DNA of 33,602 nucleotides from G020353235 sp964569555 (GTDB lineage: Bacteria > Chloroflexota > Dehalococcoidia > Dehalococcoidales > JAUYDJ01). The stretch's first letter is position 1; every line of letters starts with the position of its first letter. Made by a program: the position numbers and the translations under genes. The notes below the pieces were generated by a model. The model did not search any database and had not been told where the DNA came from. It worked only from the letters and a program-made list of their open reading frames with translations. The stretch is from the NCBI GenBank assembly GCA_964569555.1, contig CAZMTT010000007.1, positions 1 through 33,602 on the forward strand. Reading direction: 5' to 3'. This document shows positions 14,321 through 22,635 of this stretch, in pieces.

Positions 14321-16900
14321 ATGAATACGGCTTTGACACCTATTCGTCAGCAGTACCTCAGGATTAAGCGCCAGTATCCCCAGGCAATTGTCCTCTTCCG
14401 TTTGGGCGACTTCTACGAGACCTTTGATGAGGACGCCAAGATAACCTCCCGCGAGCTGGAGATTGTGCTCACCTCCAGGGAAATGGGGAAGGGTCACCGG
14501 GTGCCCCTGGCCGGCATCCCCTACCATGCCCTGGACAACTACCTGGCCAGATTAATCAACCGGGGCTATAAGGTGGCTATCTGCGAGCAGGTGACCCGAC
14601 CCGGCGAGACCAAGGGTCTGGTGGAGCGGGATGTGGTGCGGGTGGTCACCCCGGGCACGGTGGTTGAGCCCAGCCTGCTCGACAGCAAGGCGAATAACTA
14701 TCTGCTCAGCCTGGTCCTGGGGGAGGGGGAGGTGGGGATGGCCTATGTTGACATCACCACCAGTGAGTTTGCCACCACCCAGCTGCCGCTGGAGCGGGCC
14801 GTTTCGGAACTGGAGCGGCTCAAGCCGACCGAGATTATCACCGCCGATAGCTCGGAGCTAGCCGCCTTTAATATCGCCGTGCCGGTAACCCGTCTCGACG
14901 ATTACCACTTTGAGCCCGAGTTTGCCGGGCAAGCCCTGCTTGACCACTTCGGGGTGGCCACCCTTGACGGCTACGGCTGCGCTAACCGGCCGCTGGCGGT
15001 AGGGGCGGCCGGTGGTATTATTCATTATATTCAGGAAACGCAGCGGGCGGTGCTGGGTCAGCTGACCCGGCTCAATACCTATTCGGTGGCCAATTTTATG
15101 GCCCTTGACGAGCAGACCCAGCGTAACCTGGAGCTATTTCGGGGCGGTCGCTCAGCGACAGCGGGCGGCTCGCTCCTGTCGGTGATTGACCTGACCAAGA
15201 CGGCCATGGGGGGCAGATTGCTCAAGCGGTGGCTGAGCCAGCCTCTACTTGACATAACTGAACTAAAGCGCCGGCAGGATGCCATTGCCTGGCTGGTGGC
15301 TAACACCATGCCCCGCAGTGAGGTTATCTCCCGCCTGGGGGAGGTGGCTGACCTGGAACGGTTGATTAACCGGGTGCGGAGCAATATGGCTACCCCCCGC
15401 GAGCTAGTCAGCCTGAAGCATGGCTTGGAAGCTATCCCCAGGCTGACGGTGTTGCTTGACACCGATGTCCTGACCTGGCTCAAAGACGAACTCAAGCCGC
15501 GGCAGGATGTGGTTGATTTGGTCAGCGATGCGCTTGTGGAATCGCCCCCGTCCAGCCTGGATGAGGGTGGGGTAATCAAGCCCGGTTTTGACGAGGAGCT
15601 GGACAAGCTGCGTCTGGTAACCAAGAATGCCCGGCAGTATCTGGCTAATCTGGAGCGTGACGAGCGGGAGCAGACCGGGATTAAGTCGCTCAAGGTCGGT
15701 TATAACCGCGTCTTCGGCTACTATATTGAGGTCTCCAAGCCCAATCTGCCTCAGGTGCCCCCGCACTACATCCGGAAGCAGACCCTGGTCGGGGCGGAGC
15801 GCTTCTTCACCCCTGAACTGAAAGAGTATGAATCAATGATTCTGGGTGCCCAGGAAAGAATGAGCCAGCTTGAAGCCAGTATCTTTCAGCGGGTGTGCCG
15901 GCAGGTAGCTACCGTCAGTGAGCGTATTCTGGCGGCGGCGCAGGCTTTAGCCGCTCTGGATGTCTTTTCCAGTCTGGCTGAGGTGGCGGTGCGCTATAAC
16001 TATGTCCGCCCCGAGCTCAATAATGATAACCAGATAGTCATCAGCCAGGGGCGCCACCCGGTGGTGGAGAGAAATCCGGATATCAGCTTTGTGCCCAATG
16101 ATGCCTACCTGTCCAATGATGATACCCAGCTTATCGTGCTCACCGGCCCTAATATGTCGGGTAAGTCAACCTATCTCAGGCAGGTCGCCCTGATTGTGCT
16201 GCTCGCTCAGATGGGCAGCTTTGTCCCCGCCAACTCAGCCACGATGGGGCTGGTGGACCGTGTCTTTACCCGCATCGGGGCGGGGGAGGATATTGCCGCC
16301 GGCCAGTCCACCTTTATGGTGGAGATGGTGGAGACGGCCAATATCCTGAATAATGCCACCCCGCGCTCGTTAATCATTCTGGATGAAATCGGGCGGGGCA
16401 CCAGCACCTACGATGGCCTGGCTATCGCCCGCGCCGTGGTGGAGTATATTCATAACTATTCTAAACTGGGTGCCAAGACCCTCTTTGCCACCCACTATCA
16501 TGAGCTCATTGAGATGGCCAGCTTCCTGCCCCGGGTCAAGAACTTCAATGTGTCCGTAATTGAAGAAAGAGGCAAGGTCATCTTTCTGTATAAGATTGTG
16601 CCCGGTGGGGTGGATAGGAGCTACGGCATCCACGTGGCTCAGCTTGCCGGGCTGCCCAAGTCGGTGGTGCAGCGGGCTCAGGCGGTACTGGCCGAGCTTG
16701 AGGATAGCACTAAGGCGCCGGTGAGACGCCCGGCCCGAAGTCGCCGCCAGGAGGCGGTACCCCAGCAGTTGCCGCTCTTCGCGCCCAAATCGCCGCTTAT
16801 TGAAGAGCTTAAGAAGCTGGATATTGCTTCCCTGACTCCTCTGGAGGCAATCACTAAACTGTACGAACTGCAGAAGAAGGCCAAAGAGGGCGGGGGCTAA
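14321..16900 (+). CDS. mutS: DNA mismatch repair protein MutS
   Basis: Recognises base mismatches and small loops and, with MutL, starts repair. Full length at 859 residues. The mismatch-reading Phe-x-Glu motif is Phe31-Tyr-Glu33 (GDFYETF). The C-terminal ATPase shows Walker A GPNMSGKST (609-617), Walker B LIILDEIGRGTSTYDG and the FATHYHEL motif. A proline/arginine-rich linker with a QQLPLF segment precedes the C-terminal helical tail. The Phe-x-Glu motif separates it from MutS2. The upstream TAGAAT at 14305-14310 could be a -10 box, though no good -35 box is seen; it would give a leader of about 4 bases. mutL is not in the window. An RND exporter gene follows by 15 bases. Confidence 0.97.
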   Translation: MNTALTPIRQQYLRIKRQYPQAIVLFRLGDFYETFDEDAKITSRELEIVLTSREMGKGHRVPLAGIPYHALDNYLARLINRGYKVAICEQVTRPGETKGLVERDVVRVVTPGTVVEPSLLDSKANNYLLSLVLGEGEVGMAYVDITTSEFATTQLPLERAVSELERLKPTEIITADSSELAAFNIAVPVTRLDDYHFEPEFAGQALLDHFGVATLDGYGCANRPLAVGAAGGIIHYIQETQRAVLGQLTRLNTYSVANFMALDEQTQRNLELFRGGRSATAGGSLLSVIDLTKTAMGGRLLKRWLSQPLLDITELKRRQDAIAWLVANTMPRSEVISRLGEVADLERLINRVRSNMATPRELVSLKHGLEAIPRLTVLLDTDVLTWLKDELKPRQDVVDLVSDALVESPPSSLDEGGVIKPGFDEELDKLRLVTKNARQYLANLERDEREQTGIKSLKVGYNRVFGYYIEVSKPNLPQVPPHYIRKQTLVGAERFFTPELKEYESMILGAQERMSQLEASIFQRVCRQVATVSERILAAAQALAALDVFSSLAEVAVRYNYVRPELNNDNQIVISQGRHPVVERNPDISFVPNDAYLSNDDTQLIVLTGPNMSGKSTYLRQVALIVLLAQMGSFVPANSATMGLVDRVFTRIGAGEDIAAGQSTFMVEMVETANILNNATPRSLIILDEIGRGTSTYDGLAIARAVVEYIHNYSKLGAKTLFATHYHELIEMASFLPRVKNFNVSVIEERGKVIFLYKIVPGGVDRSYGIHVAQLAGLPKSVVQRAQAVLAELEDSTKAPVRRPARSRRQEAVPQQLPLFAPKSPLIEELKKLDIASLTPLEAITKLYELQKKAKEGGG

Positions 16901-16915
16901 GCGGAGTTTACGCCT

Positions 16916-19099
16916 GTGGAGAGAATTGGTGATTTTATCTACCGAAGAGCCAGACTGATTATTATCTTTGTGGCTATCATAAATGTTGTTGCCCTGGCTT
17001 CTTTCTTCCGCTTCGGCTTGGATACTGACTTTATCAGCTTCTTTACCGCCGGTAACCCCAAGGCAGTAGAGTATGACCAGTTGAATGCCAAGTATCAGGT
17101 CGGCGAGACGGTTATGGTTTTCATCGAGCAGGAGAGCTCTCTCCTGGAAGAAGAGAACCTGCTTAGCGTCTTCCGGCTCCAGCAGGATATTGAATGGATT
17201 GACGGCGTCCTCCAGGTGGAGAGCTTCATTCCCGATGACTACCCCCTGCGGACCAGTGTTATGCCGGTCACCGAGGCATTTATCACCCGCCACCAGGACA
17301 TTCTTGAGGACTACATCCGCGACGAGTATTTCCTGACCGAGCAGTTTCTGTCGACTGATGATAGCAAGGGGGCCATCGTGGTTACCCTGGAGCCGGATGC
17401 TGATGCCGGCAAGGTGCTGGCGGCGTTAAAAGAGAGGGTCAGGAGTGAAGAAAACTTAAACCTTTCCCTGGCTGGTAATGAAATCATCAAAGATACCCTC
17501 TTGAGCTATCTTGTCCGCATACTCTGGATACTGCCACCCTGCGCCATTCTCCTGGTTTTGCTCGTTTTTTATCTCGTCATCCGCAGCCGTAAGTTCACCC
17601 TGATGGCGCTGATTCCGGCGGGTCTGGCTGCCCTGTGGACCTTCGGCACCGTCTTCTGGTGCGGCTATAAGCTGAACCTGGTAACCGTCATCAGCCCCAT
17701 TTTTATCATTGTCATGGGCTCGGCAGACGGGCTGCACTATGTTACCCATTATATGGACAATACCGCCAGGTTCAGCGACCGCCGTCAGCTAACGATAGAA
17801 ACCCTGCGCCTGGTGGGCATGCCCATATTTCTGACCAGCATCACCACTATGGCCGGGTTTGCCTCGCTGACCTGGTCGGAGTTGTTACCGATGCAGCATA
17901 TGGGGATATTCGTCACCGCCGGCATCGGCTATGCCGGCTTTCTCTCCCTCTTCTTCCTGCCGGCGATACTGTCCCGAGTTGAATTACCCCACGCCCACCG
18001 CCCCGCCGAGGAAAGCCGGCTGGCCCGGCTGGTGCTGATGGCGTCAAGGCAGCGGATGTGGATTATCGCCTCGTTTGTGGTTCTGGTGGTTGTTTCCGCG
18101 GCCTATATCCCCAAGCTTGAGGTGGTATCCAACCAGCTGATGTTCTTCCGGGAGGGGTCGGAGATAAGGCAGACCTTCAACCGGGTGGAGGAACACTTCG
18201 GCGGCGCCCTGCCCCTTACCGCCGAGATAGTTGCCGAGCGGGGTATAGACACCCTGCGGGATTATAACTTCGCCGACGATGTTTTAGATGCCGAGCGGGA
18301 GATGGAGAGGCTGCCGGGCATAGAGAGTGCCGTCTCCCTCTTTGATATGGTGCGCAGCATCAACGAGATGGTAACCGGCCGGGTGGATTATCCCGAAAAC
18401 CCCCGATTTATCCAGAGGCTGCTGACGCAGATAGATGAGGAAGACCTGGCTACCTGGGCTTCTGATGACGGCTTGAGGATGATGATCAGGACTGAAAAAC
18501 TTGAATCCTTAGATGTAGGTAGGCTGGAGGCTTTTGTTGCCGGGCATCCCGCCATCAGGACCATTACCGGCATGCCGGTGCTTTTTGATGAGATGAACCG
18601 GCTGGTGGTGCGGAGCCAGGCCCAGAGCCTGGGGTTAGCCCTGTTTCTCATTTTCATCATGCTGCTGGTGACCATAAGGAAGCTGCGGGCGGCATTTATC
18701 GCCCTGCTACCGATAGTGATTACTATCATCGCTATTATGGGGATGCTGACCATGACCGGCTTCCATCTCAATGTGCTGACCGCCACCCTGTCCGCCATTG
18801 CGGTCGGGGTGGGGGTGGACTACGCCATTCATTTAATATCCGGTATCTATTATTTCCGCCGGCAGGGACTGGGGCGCAATGAGTCGGTGGACTACGCCCT
18901 GATTGTCCTCTCCAAGCCGGTGCTGGCTAACGCCTTTGGCCTGGCCATCGGGCTTTCCGTGCTCTTTTTCTCGCCGCTCCGAATTCATATGCAGGCGGCG
19001 TCGGTGATGTGGGTCGCCATGGTGGTCTCCTCAATGGCCGCCCTGCTCCTGATTCCCATTTTCTATGCCCGGAGAGGCTCTCCCAAACCGGAGAAATAA
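16916..19099 (+). CDS. RND-superfamily (MMPL/HAE3-type) transporter
   Basis: Inner-membrane proton-driven exporter of the MMPL/HAE3 type, probably for hydrophobic or lipid-like molecules; the actual cargo is unknown. The 727 residues form two repeats: one membrane helix (about 13-33), a large extracytoplasmic loop, then five helices, repeated once. Each repeat has the relay motif in helix 4: GSADGLHYVTHY in the first and GVGVDYAIHLI in the second, with the conserved Asp. The start is a GTG with GGAG about 10 bases upstream. It follows mutS and likely shares its transcript. There is no membrane-fusion or outer-membrane partner gene. An intrinsic-terminator-like hairpin lies 82 bases after the stop. 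Confidence 0.88.
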   Translation: MERIGDFIYRRARLIIIFVAIINVVALASFFRFGLDTDFISFFTAGNPKAVEYDQLNAKYQVGETVMVFIEQESSLLEEENLLSVFRLQQDIEWIDGVLQVESFIPDDYPLRTSVMPVTEAFITRHQDILEDYIRDEYFLTEQFLSTDDSKGAIVVTLEPDADAGKVLAALKERVRSEENLNLSLAGNEIIKDTLLSYLVRILWILPPCAILLVLLVFYLVIRSRKFTLMALIPAGLAALWTFGTVFWCGYKLNLVTVISPIFIIVMGSADGLHYVTHYMDNTARFSDRRQLTIETLRLVGMPIFLTSITTMAGFASLTWSELLPMQHMGIFVTAGIGYAGFLSLFFLPAILSRVELPHAHRPAEESRLARLVLMASRQRMWIIASFVVLVVVSAAYIPKLEVVSNQLMFFREGSEIRQTFNRVEEHFGGALPLTAEIVAERGIDTLRDYNFADDVLDAEREMERLPGIESAVSLFDMVRSINEMVTGRVDYPENPRFIQRLLTQIDEEDLATWASDDGLRMMIRTEKLESLDVGRLEAFVAGHPAIRTITGMPVLFDEMNRLVVRSQAQSLGLALFLIFIMLLVTIRKLRAAFIALLPIVITIIAIMGMLTMTGFHLNVLTATLSAIAVGVGVDYAIHLISGIYYFRRQGLGRNESVDYALIVLSKPVLANAFGLAIGLSVLFFSPLRIHMQAASVMWVAMVVSSMAALLLIPIFYARRGSPKPEK

Positions 19100-19124
19100 A
19101 TAGCCCAAAGCGCCAGCCTGAAAT

Positions 19125-19153
19125 TTGTAATTAGTAACCGTTATTGTTATAAT
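19125..19153 (+). promoter_or_regulatory. putative promoter upstream of alpha/beta hydrolase
   Basis: TTGTAA (19125-19130, 4/6) and TATAAT (19148-19153, 6/6), 17-base spacer. A terminator-like hairpin starts only about 22 bases downstream of the expected transcription start, before any gene. Confidence 0.65.
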
Positions 19154-19181
19154 ATAAAAGATAGCGCCAGCAGCTTGATTG

Positions 19182-19214
19182 CACCCTGTCAAGTAGCAGG
19201 CAGGGTGTTTTTTT
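19182..19214 (+). terminator. intrinsic terminator or attenuator in hydrolase leader
   Basis: Stem CACCCTG (19182-19188)/CAGGGTG (19201-19207), 12-base loop, then seven T. It lies between a good promoter and the hydrolase start codon. CTTGA (19174-19178) can instead pair with TCAAG (19189-19193), which would occupy the hairpin loop and enclose its 5' arm. The 3' arm also carries AGGG, a possible ribosome site. Confidence 0.7.
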
Positions 19215-20033
19215 ATGCCCGGAATTTTAAGCAGCAGAACCCTGATGGACAAAATACAGAACCGCAAGGTACAGGTCGGTGAACTCAAAATCCACTATGT
19301 TACCGGTGGGGAAGGCAAGCCGCTGGTTATAATCCACGGTGGTGCCAACGGCGCCGGTGCCTGGAAGAAGAATATTGCCGAGCTGGCCAAGCACTATACA
19401 GTCTATGTCCCTGACCTCCCCGGCTTTGGCCGCAGCCAGGATATAGAGGGTGATTTCCATATACCGGAGCTGGTCAAATTCGTTGACGATTTTGCCCGCA
19501 CCGTGGGGCTGAAGACCTTCTATCTGGTCGGTCATTCCCTGGGCGGCGCCATTGCGGTCAACTATGTCCTCCAGTTCCCCAACCGGATAACCAAGCTGGT
19601 GCTGGTAAGCAGCATGTGCCTGGGGAGAGAAATTGCCCTGTGGGTCAGGTTTCTCTCGCGTTTGCGGTCAGCCCGGCTTATGGGATTGGCATTCGTTGCT
19701 GTTTTCCGGGCAATTAAGTGGGCGGTGGAGAAGCTGTTTGCCGGCGTTGAGTTTCTGATGCCCATTTCCCGGGCCAGCATAGTCCTGGGTATCCCCCTCA
19801 CCACCCTTAAAGAGCAGACGATAGTGCTGGCGAACCGGCTTTCTGATATCATGGTGCCCACGCTGGTGGTGTGGGGGGCGAAAGACCACATTGTGCCGCC
19901 GAAGCAGGCTTATGATGCCGGCCGGCTAATCCCCCATTGCCAGGTCGTGGTCTTTGATGACTGTGGTCACAGCGTCTACCGGGAAAAACTCCCCGAGTTC
20001 TCCCAGCTGCTAACCCGATTCCTGGACGAGTAG
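19215..20033 (+). CDS. alpha/beta-fold hydrolase
   Basis: Serine hydrolase-type fold of 272 residues with all active-site features. The oxyanion HGG motif is in IIHGGANGAG, the nucleophile Ser is in VGHSLGG (about residue 108), the catalytic Asp is in WGAKDHIVP and the His is in DDCGHSVYRE. A helical cap lies between about residues 140 and 200. The family covers esterases, C-C hydrolases and others, so the substrate is not assigned. The ATG at 19215 directly follows the T-run of a hairpin and has only AGGG as ribosome site. ATG 19245, removing 10 residues outside the fold, is an alternative. It is monocistronic and convergent with the ferritin-like gene, 7 bases apart. Confidence 0.85.
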   Translation: MPGILSSRTLMDKIQNRKVQVGELKIHYVTGGEGKPLVIIHGGANGAGAWKKNIAELAKHYTVYVPDLPGFGRSQDIEGDFHIPELVKFVDDFARTVGLKTFYLVGHSLGGAIAVNYVLQFPNRITKLVLVSSMCLGREIALWVRFLSRLRSARLMGLAFVAVFRAIKWAVEKLFAGVEFLMPISRASIVLGIPLTTLKEQTIVLANRLSDIMVPTLVVWGAKDHIVPPKQAYDAGRLIPHCQVVVFDDCGHSVYREKLPEFSQLLTRFLDE

Positions 20034-20040
20034 CGCTACC

Positions 20041-20349
20041 TCAGCCTTTTTCTAATTTCTTCTTTATTTCCTCGACCTCATCAGCGCCTTCGGCGTAGAA
20101 CTTTTCTTCGCCGGGGGCAAGCTGTTTCAGGACTCTGAGGAACTCACCGGCGTGGACCAGTTCTTCATCAGCGATGTCCCGCAGCACGGTTTCGGCCAGT
20201 TTGTTATCGGTTGATTCGGCAAGCTGAATATAGAGCTGTACCGCTTCATACTCAGCGGCCACCATGAACCGCATTGCCCGAATCAGCTCCTCATGGGTAA
20301 GCTTGCGCTCATGGGCAAGGCCAGCAAAGGGTGTACCAAAGTCAGGCAT
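20041..20349 (-). CDS. two-helix ferritin-like protein (EncFtn-like)
   Basis: A 102-residue ferritin-like protein with two long helices. The metal-binding pattern is Glu33 (AAEYEAVQLY) and Glu63-x2-His66 in DEELVHAGEF. This half-ferritin layout, requiring dimerisation to build a di-iron site, is that of encapsulin-associated ferritins. The sequence resembles the ferritin-like part fused to some archaeal encapsulins. No encapsulin shell gene and no obvious C-terminal cargo-loading peptide is seen (it ends KKKLEKG). Likely role: iron oxidation or storage, or oxidative-stress defence. The ATG has a near-perfect ribosome site (AAAGGAGGT, 6 bases away), so strong translation is expected. It follows the pyruvate-kinase-like gene by 34 bases. 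Confidence 0.82.
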   Translation of the reverse strand: MPDFGTPFAGLAHERKLTHEELIRAMRFMVAAEYEAVQLYIQLAESTDNKLAETVLRDIADEELVHAGEFLRVLKQLAPGEEKFYAEGADEVEEIKKKLEKG

Positions 20350-20383
20350 GATTTACCTCCTTTTTGCTTTTAATTTTAGGGTA

Positions 20384-20950
20384 TTAAAAGCGGGGTTTGC
20401 AAAGAATCTCCCTGACCTTAAGGTCAAAGAACTGGTGGCTATGTACCGGTCTTAGAACGATGGCGGTATCGGCGCCGTAGTCGGTGCCGGCGATGGCAAT
20501 GACATCCTCATCGGTGCGCACCAGCCCACCGTCAGCCGCCATCATGGTGATTTCACAGGTTACCTTCATCCCCTCGCCGAAGATGCGCAGCGTGCTGGCG
20601 ATAATGTCGCCGATGACATAGGTGTTGAATCTCTTGCGCATTGCCCGGCTGATGCCACCGAAGGCGTGGGTGGTGGTCAGGACAGTGCCCCCCTTGCTTT
20701 CCACCAGCCTGCGGGTCTCCTCGCTGAATTCCTGACTATCGGGGGCGTCAAGGCCGGTGCTGTGGCTGACGGCAATTACCCGAAATTCTTTAAACATCTC
20801 CACCGCTTTGAGGGCGGTGTTGCCCTTGGTGGAGGCGACCAGTATCGTTTTAATACCCAGCTCCTCGGCCCGCTTGCGGACAATGCGGAGCACTTCATCG
20901 GTATTCTGGCCACCCGGCTTTTCAAAGTAGACGGTCTTTGCTTCCATCAC
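20384..20950 (-). CDS. stand-alone pyruvate kinase C-terminal-like (PK_C) protein
   Basis: A 188-residue protein corresponding to the pyruvate kinase alpha/beta (C-terminal) domain alone, a family of uncharacterised proteins. Visible family segments are TILVASTKGNTALKA, FRVIAVSHSTG and a late GTDYGADTAIVLRPV. There is no pyruvate kinase catalytic barrel, so it is not a pyruvate kinase; in true enzymes this domain binds allosteric effectors. The start is GTG 20950, overlapping the stop of the upstream membrane-protein gene, with GGAG 9 bases away. ATG 20947 is equally possible. Function unknown; a sensory or small-molecule-binding role is a guess from the domain. Confidence 0.82.
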   Translation of the reverse strand: MMEAKTVYFEKPGGQNTDEVLRIVRKRAEELGIKTILVASTKGNTALKAVEMFKEFRVIAVSHSTGLDAPDSQEFSEETRRLVESKGGTVLTTTHAFGGISRAMRKRFNTYVIGDIIASTLRIFGEGMKVTCEITMMAADGGLVRTDEDVIAIAGTDYGADTAIVLRPVHSHQFFDLKVREILCKPRF

Positions 20951-21198
20951 GATTTTGAGCTCCTTTTGGTGGCCGTTCTGGTCTTTCGGGCCGGCTTATT
21001 GCCTTCGGGGGGAGCCGGCGTTCTGGTCCTTCTCAAGCTTGGCCAGACATAGTTATAGAGGATATAACCGAAGGTGATAGCCAGTAACAGAAAGGTGGGG
21101 ACTAGCAGGTAGGGGAACTTTTCCGCCTGTATTCTAATTACCCAGTAGACCATATACAGGCCGGCCATGCTATATAAGATAGTGCGAAGGGTGCGCAT
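20947..21198 (-). CDS. small two-helix membrane protein
   Basis: Not recognised as a named family. An 83-residue protein with two predicted membrane helices (about residues 6-20 and 29-47), a short loop between them and a strongly basic, proline-containing tail rich in Arg, Lys, Thr and Ser. The ATG at 21198 has a GGGGAGG ribosome site; the reading frame extends upstream but without a comparable site. Preceded by a near-perfect promoter and coupled to the PK_C-like gene by overlapping stop and start codons. The basic tail probably faces the cytoplasm. Confidence 0.75.
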   Translation of the reverse strand: MRTLRTILYSMAGLYMVYWVIRIQAEKFPYLLVPTFLLLAITFGYILYNYVWPSLRRTRTPAPPEGNKPARKTRTATKRSSKS

Positions 21199-21228
21199 AT
21201 AACCTCCCCGAACTGGGGGCTCTTGCCC

Positions 21229-21258
21229 AGTATAGAAACAGGTAGGGGAGAATGTCAA
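21229..21258 (-). promoter_or_regulatory. putative promoter of membrane protein/PK_C/ferritin genes
   Basis: Minus-strand TTGACA (21258-21253, 6/6), 18-base spacer, TATACT (21234-21229, 5/6). A small inverted repeat CTGGG/CCCAG (21213-21217 and 21226-21230) straddles the predicted start site and could be an operator. Confidence 0.75.
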
Positions 21259-21267
21259 ACGGTTAAA

Positions 21268-21296
21268 TTGACTTCACCAGAGGGCATTGCTAGAAT
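21268..21296 (+). promoter_or_regulatory. putative lysA promoter, leaderless
   Basis: TTGACT (21268-21273, 5/6), 17-base spacer, TAGAAT (21291-21296, 5/6). Only 7 bases separate the -10 box from the lysA ATG at 21304, so transcription should begin at or next to the A of the start codon. Back-to-back with the promoter at 21229-21258. Confidence 0.7.
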
Positions 21297-21303
21297 TGGG
21301 GAA

Positions 21304-22611
21304 ATGGTTTCCCGACTGGCTCTGTTTCCACTAACCGCTGAGGTAAACAGTCAGCGCCACCTGGTAATCGGTGGCGGTGACTGCGTGGCGCTGGCTGGCG
21401 AGTTCGGCACGCCGCTATACCTCTTTGATGAGTTTACCCTGCGCCGTAAGTGCGCCGAACTCAAAAAAGAGTTCGGTCAGCGCTATGCGGACACTGCGGT
21501 TATCTATGCCGGCAAGGCTTTTATCAGCCGGGCGCTGGCCCTGTTGCTGATGGAGGAGGGACTGGGGCTGGATGTGGTCTCGGCGGGTGAGCTCGGTATT
21601 GCCCGCTCGGTCGGTTTTCCCTTGGATAGGGTCTATCTGCACGGCAATAATAAATCAGCCGAAGAGCTCAGCCTCGCCCTGGAGTTTAAAATCGGCCGCA
21701 TTGTGGTTGATAACTTTGCCGAGCTTACCCGGCTGGACAAAATGGCCGAGGAGCAGTGCTGTACCCCGGATATCCTGCTTCGCCTTACTCCCGGTGTGGA
21801 GCCGCACACCCATAAATATATTGTTACCGGCGCTATTGACAGTAAATTCGGTTTCGCCCCCGCCCAGTGGGGTGAGGCGGTGAGCCAGGCTATGGCGATG
21901 CCCAACCTGAATCTGGTTGGCCTGCACTTTCATATCGGCTCGCTTATCTATGAGACCGAGCCGTATCAGAAGTCGATTGAGCTTCTGCTCGATTTTGCCG
22001 CCGAGGCTAAAACAAAGCACGGCTTTGAGCTCAAAGAGCTGAACGCTGGTGGCGGCTTTGCCATTCAGTACACCCTTGACTTGCCGGCACCACCCATCGT
22101 CGCCTATGCTGAGGCAATAACTGCCAAGATTAAAGATAAGTGCCGCCAGCTGAAGCTGGCCTTACCCAAACTGGTCGTTGAGCCGGGGAGGTTGGTGGTG
22201 GGGCAGGCCGGGGTAGCCCTGTACCGGGTGGGGGTGGTGAAGGATGTACCGGGCGTCAGGCGCTATGTCTTGGTGGACGGCGGTATCGGCGACAATATCC
22301 GCCCCGCCCTTTACCAGGCCAGGTATGAGGCGGTGGTGGCCAATAAAATGTCGGCCAAAGATGCCGATAAAGTCACTATTGCCGGCCGGTTCTGTGAATC
22401 GGGCGATATTTTGATTAAAGACATAAAGCTGCCGGCGGTTTCGCCGGGTGACGTAATTGCCATCCCGGCCAGTGGTGCCTACTCGCTGCCTATGGCCAGC
22501 AACTACAATGCGGTGCCCCGACCGGCGGTGGCGATGGTCAGGGAAGGTAAGGCACGCCTTATCCGGCAGCGGGAGACATTTGAAGATTTAATCCGGGATG
22601 ATTTATTCTAA
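21304..22611 (+). CDS. lysA: diaminopimelate decarboxylase
   Basis: PLP enzyme converting meso-diaminopimelate to L-lysine, the last step of the pathway. 435 residues. The PLP lysine is Lys71 in VIYAGKAF. Other family motifs are HFHIGS, the GGGF glycine loop, EPGR, the partner-subunit cysteine in GRFCESGD and YSLPMASNYN near the C-terminus. I start at ATG 21304, which gives the usual family N-terminus (LFPLTAEVN...) and sits 7 bases after a -10 box. The frame is open back to 21223, but that stretch contains the promoter. No ribosome site at proper spacing is seen, consistent with a leaderless mRNA. holB follows 24 bases later. Confidence 0.95.
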   Translation: MVSRLALFPLTAEVNSQRHLVIGGGDCVALAGEFGTPLYLFDEFTLRRKCAELKKEFGQRYADTAVIYAGKAFISRALALLLMEEGLGLDVVSAGELGIARSVGFPLDRVYLHGNNKSAEELSLALEFKIGRIVVDNFAELTRLDKMAEEQCCTPDILLRLTPGVEPHTHKYIVTGAIDSKFGFAPAQWGEAVSQAMAMPNLNLVGLHFHIGSLIYETEPYQKSIELLLDFAAEAKTKHGFELKELNAGGGFAIQYTLDLPAPPIVAYAEAITAKIKDKCRQLKLALPKLVVEPGRLVVGQAGVALYRVGVVKDVPGVRRYVLVDGGIGDNIRPALYQARYEAVVANKMSAKDADKVTIAGRFCESGDILIKDIKLPAVSPGDVIAIPASGAYSLPMASNYNAVPRPAVAMVREGKARLIRQRETFEDLIRDDLF

Positions 22612-22635
22612 CGCCTTGGGTAACGGAGAGATTAA

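Noticed and set aside
16370..17293. 307-codon open frame on the minus strand
   Set aside because: It lies antisense to the mutS 3' end and the RND gene 5' end, both well supported, and shows no recognisable motif. Long antisense frames are expected in GC-rich DNA.
20030..20039. GTAGCGCTAC palindrome as a bidirectional terminator
   Set aside because: Stem of 5 bp with no loop and no T-run on either side.
20384..20950. Pyruvate kinase
   Set aside because: Only the C-terminal-like domain is present; the catalytic barrel is missing and the neighbours are unrelated.
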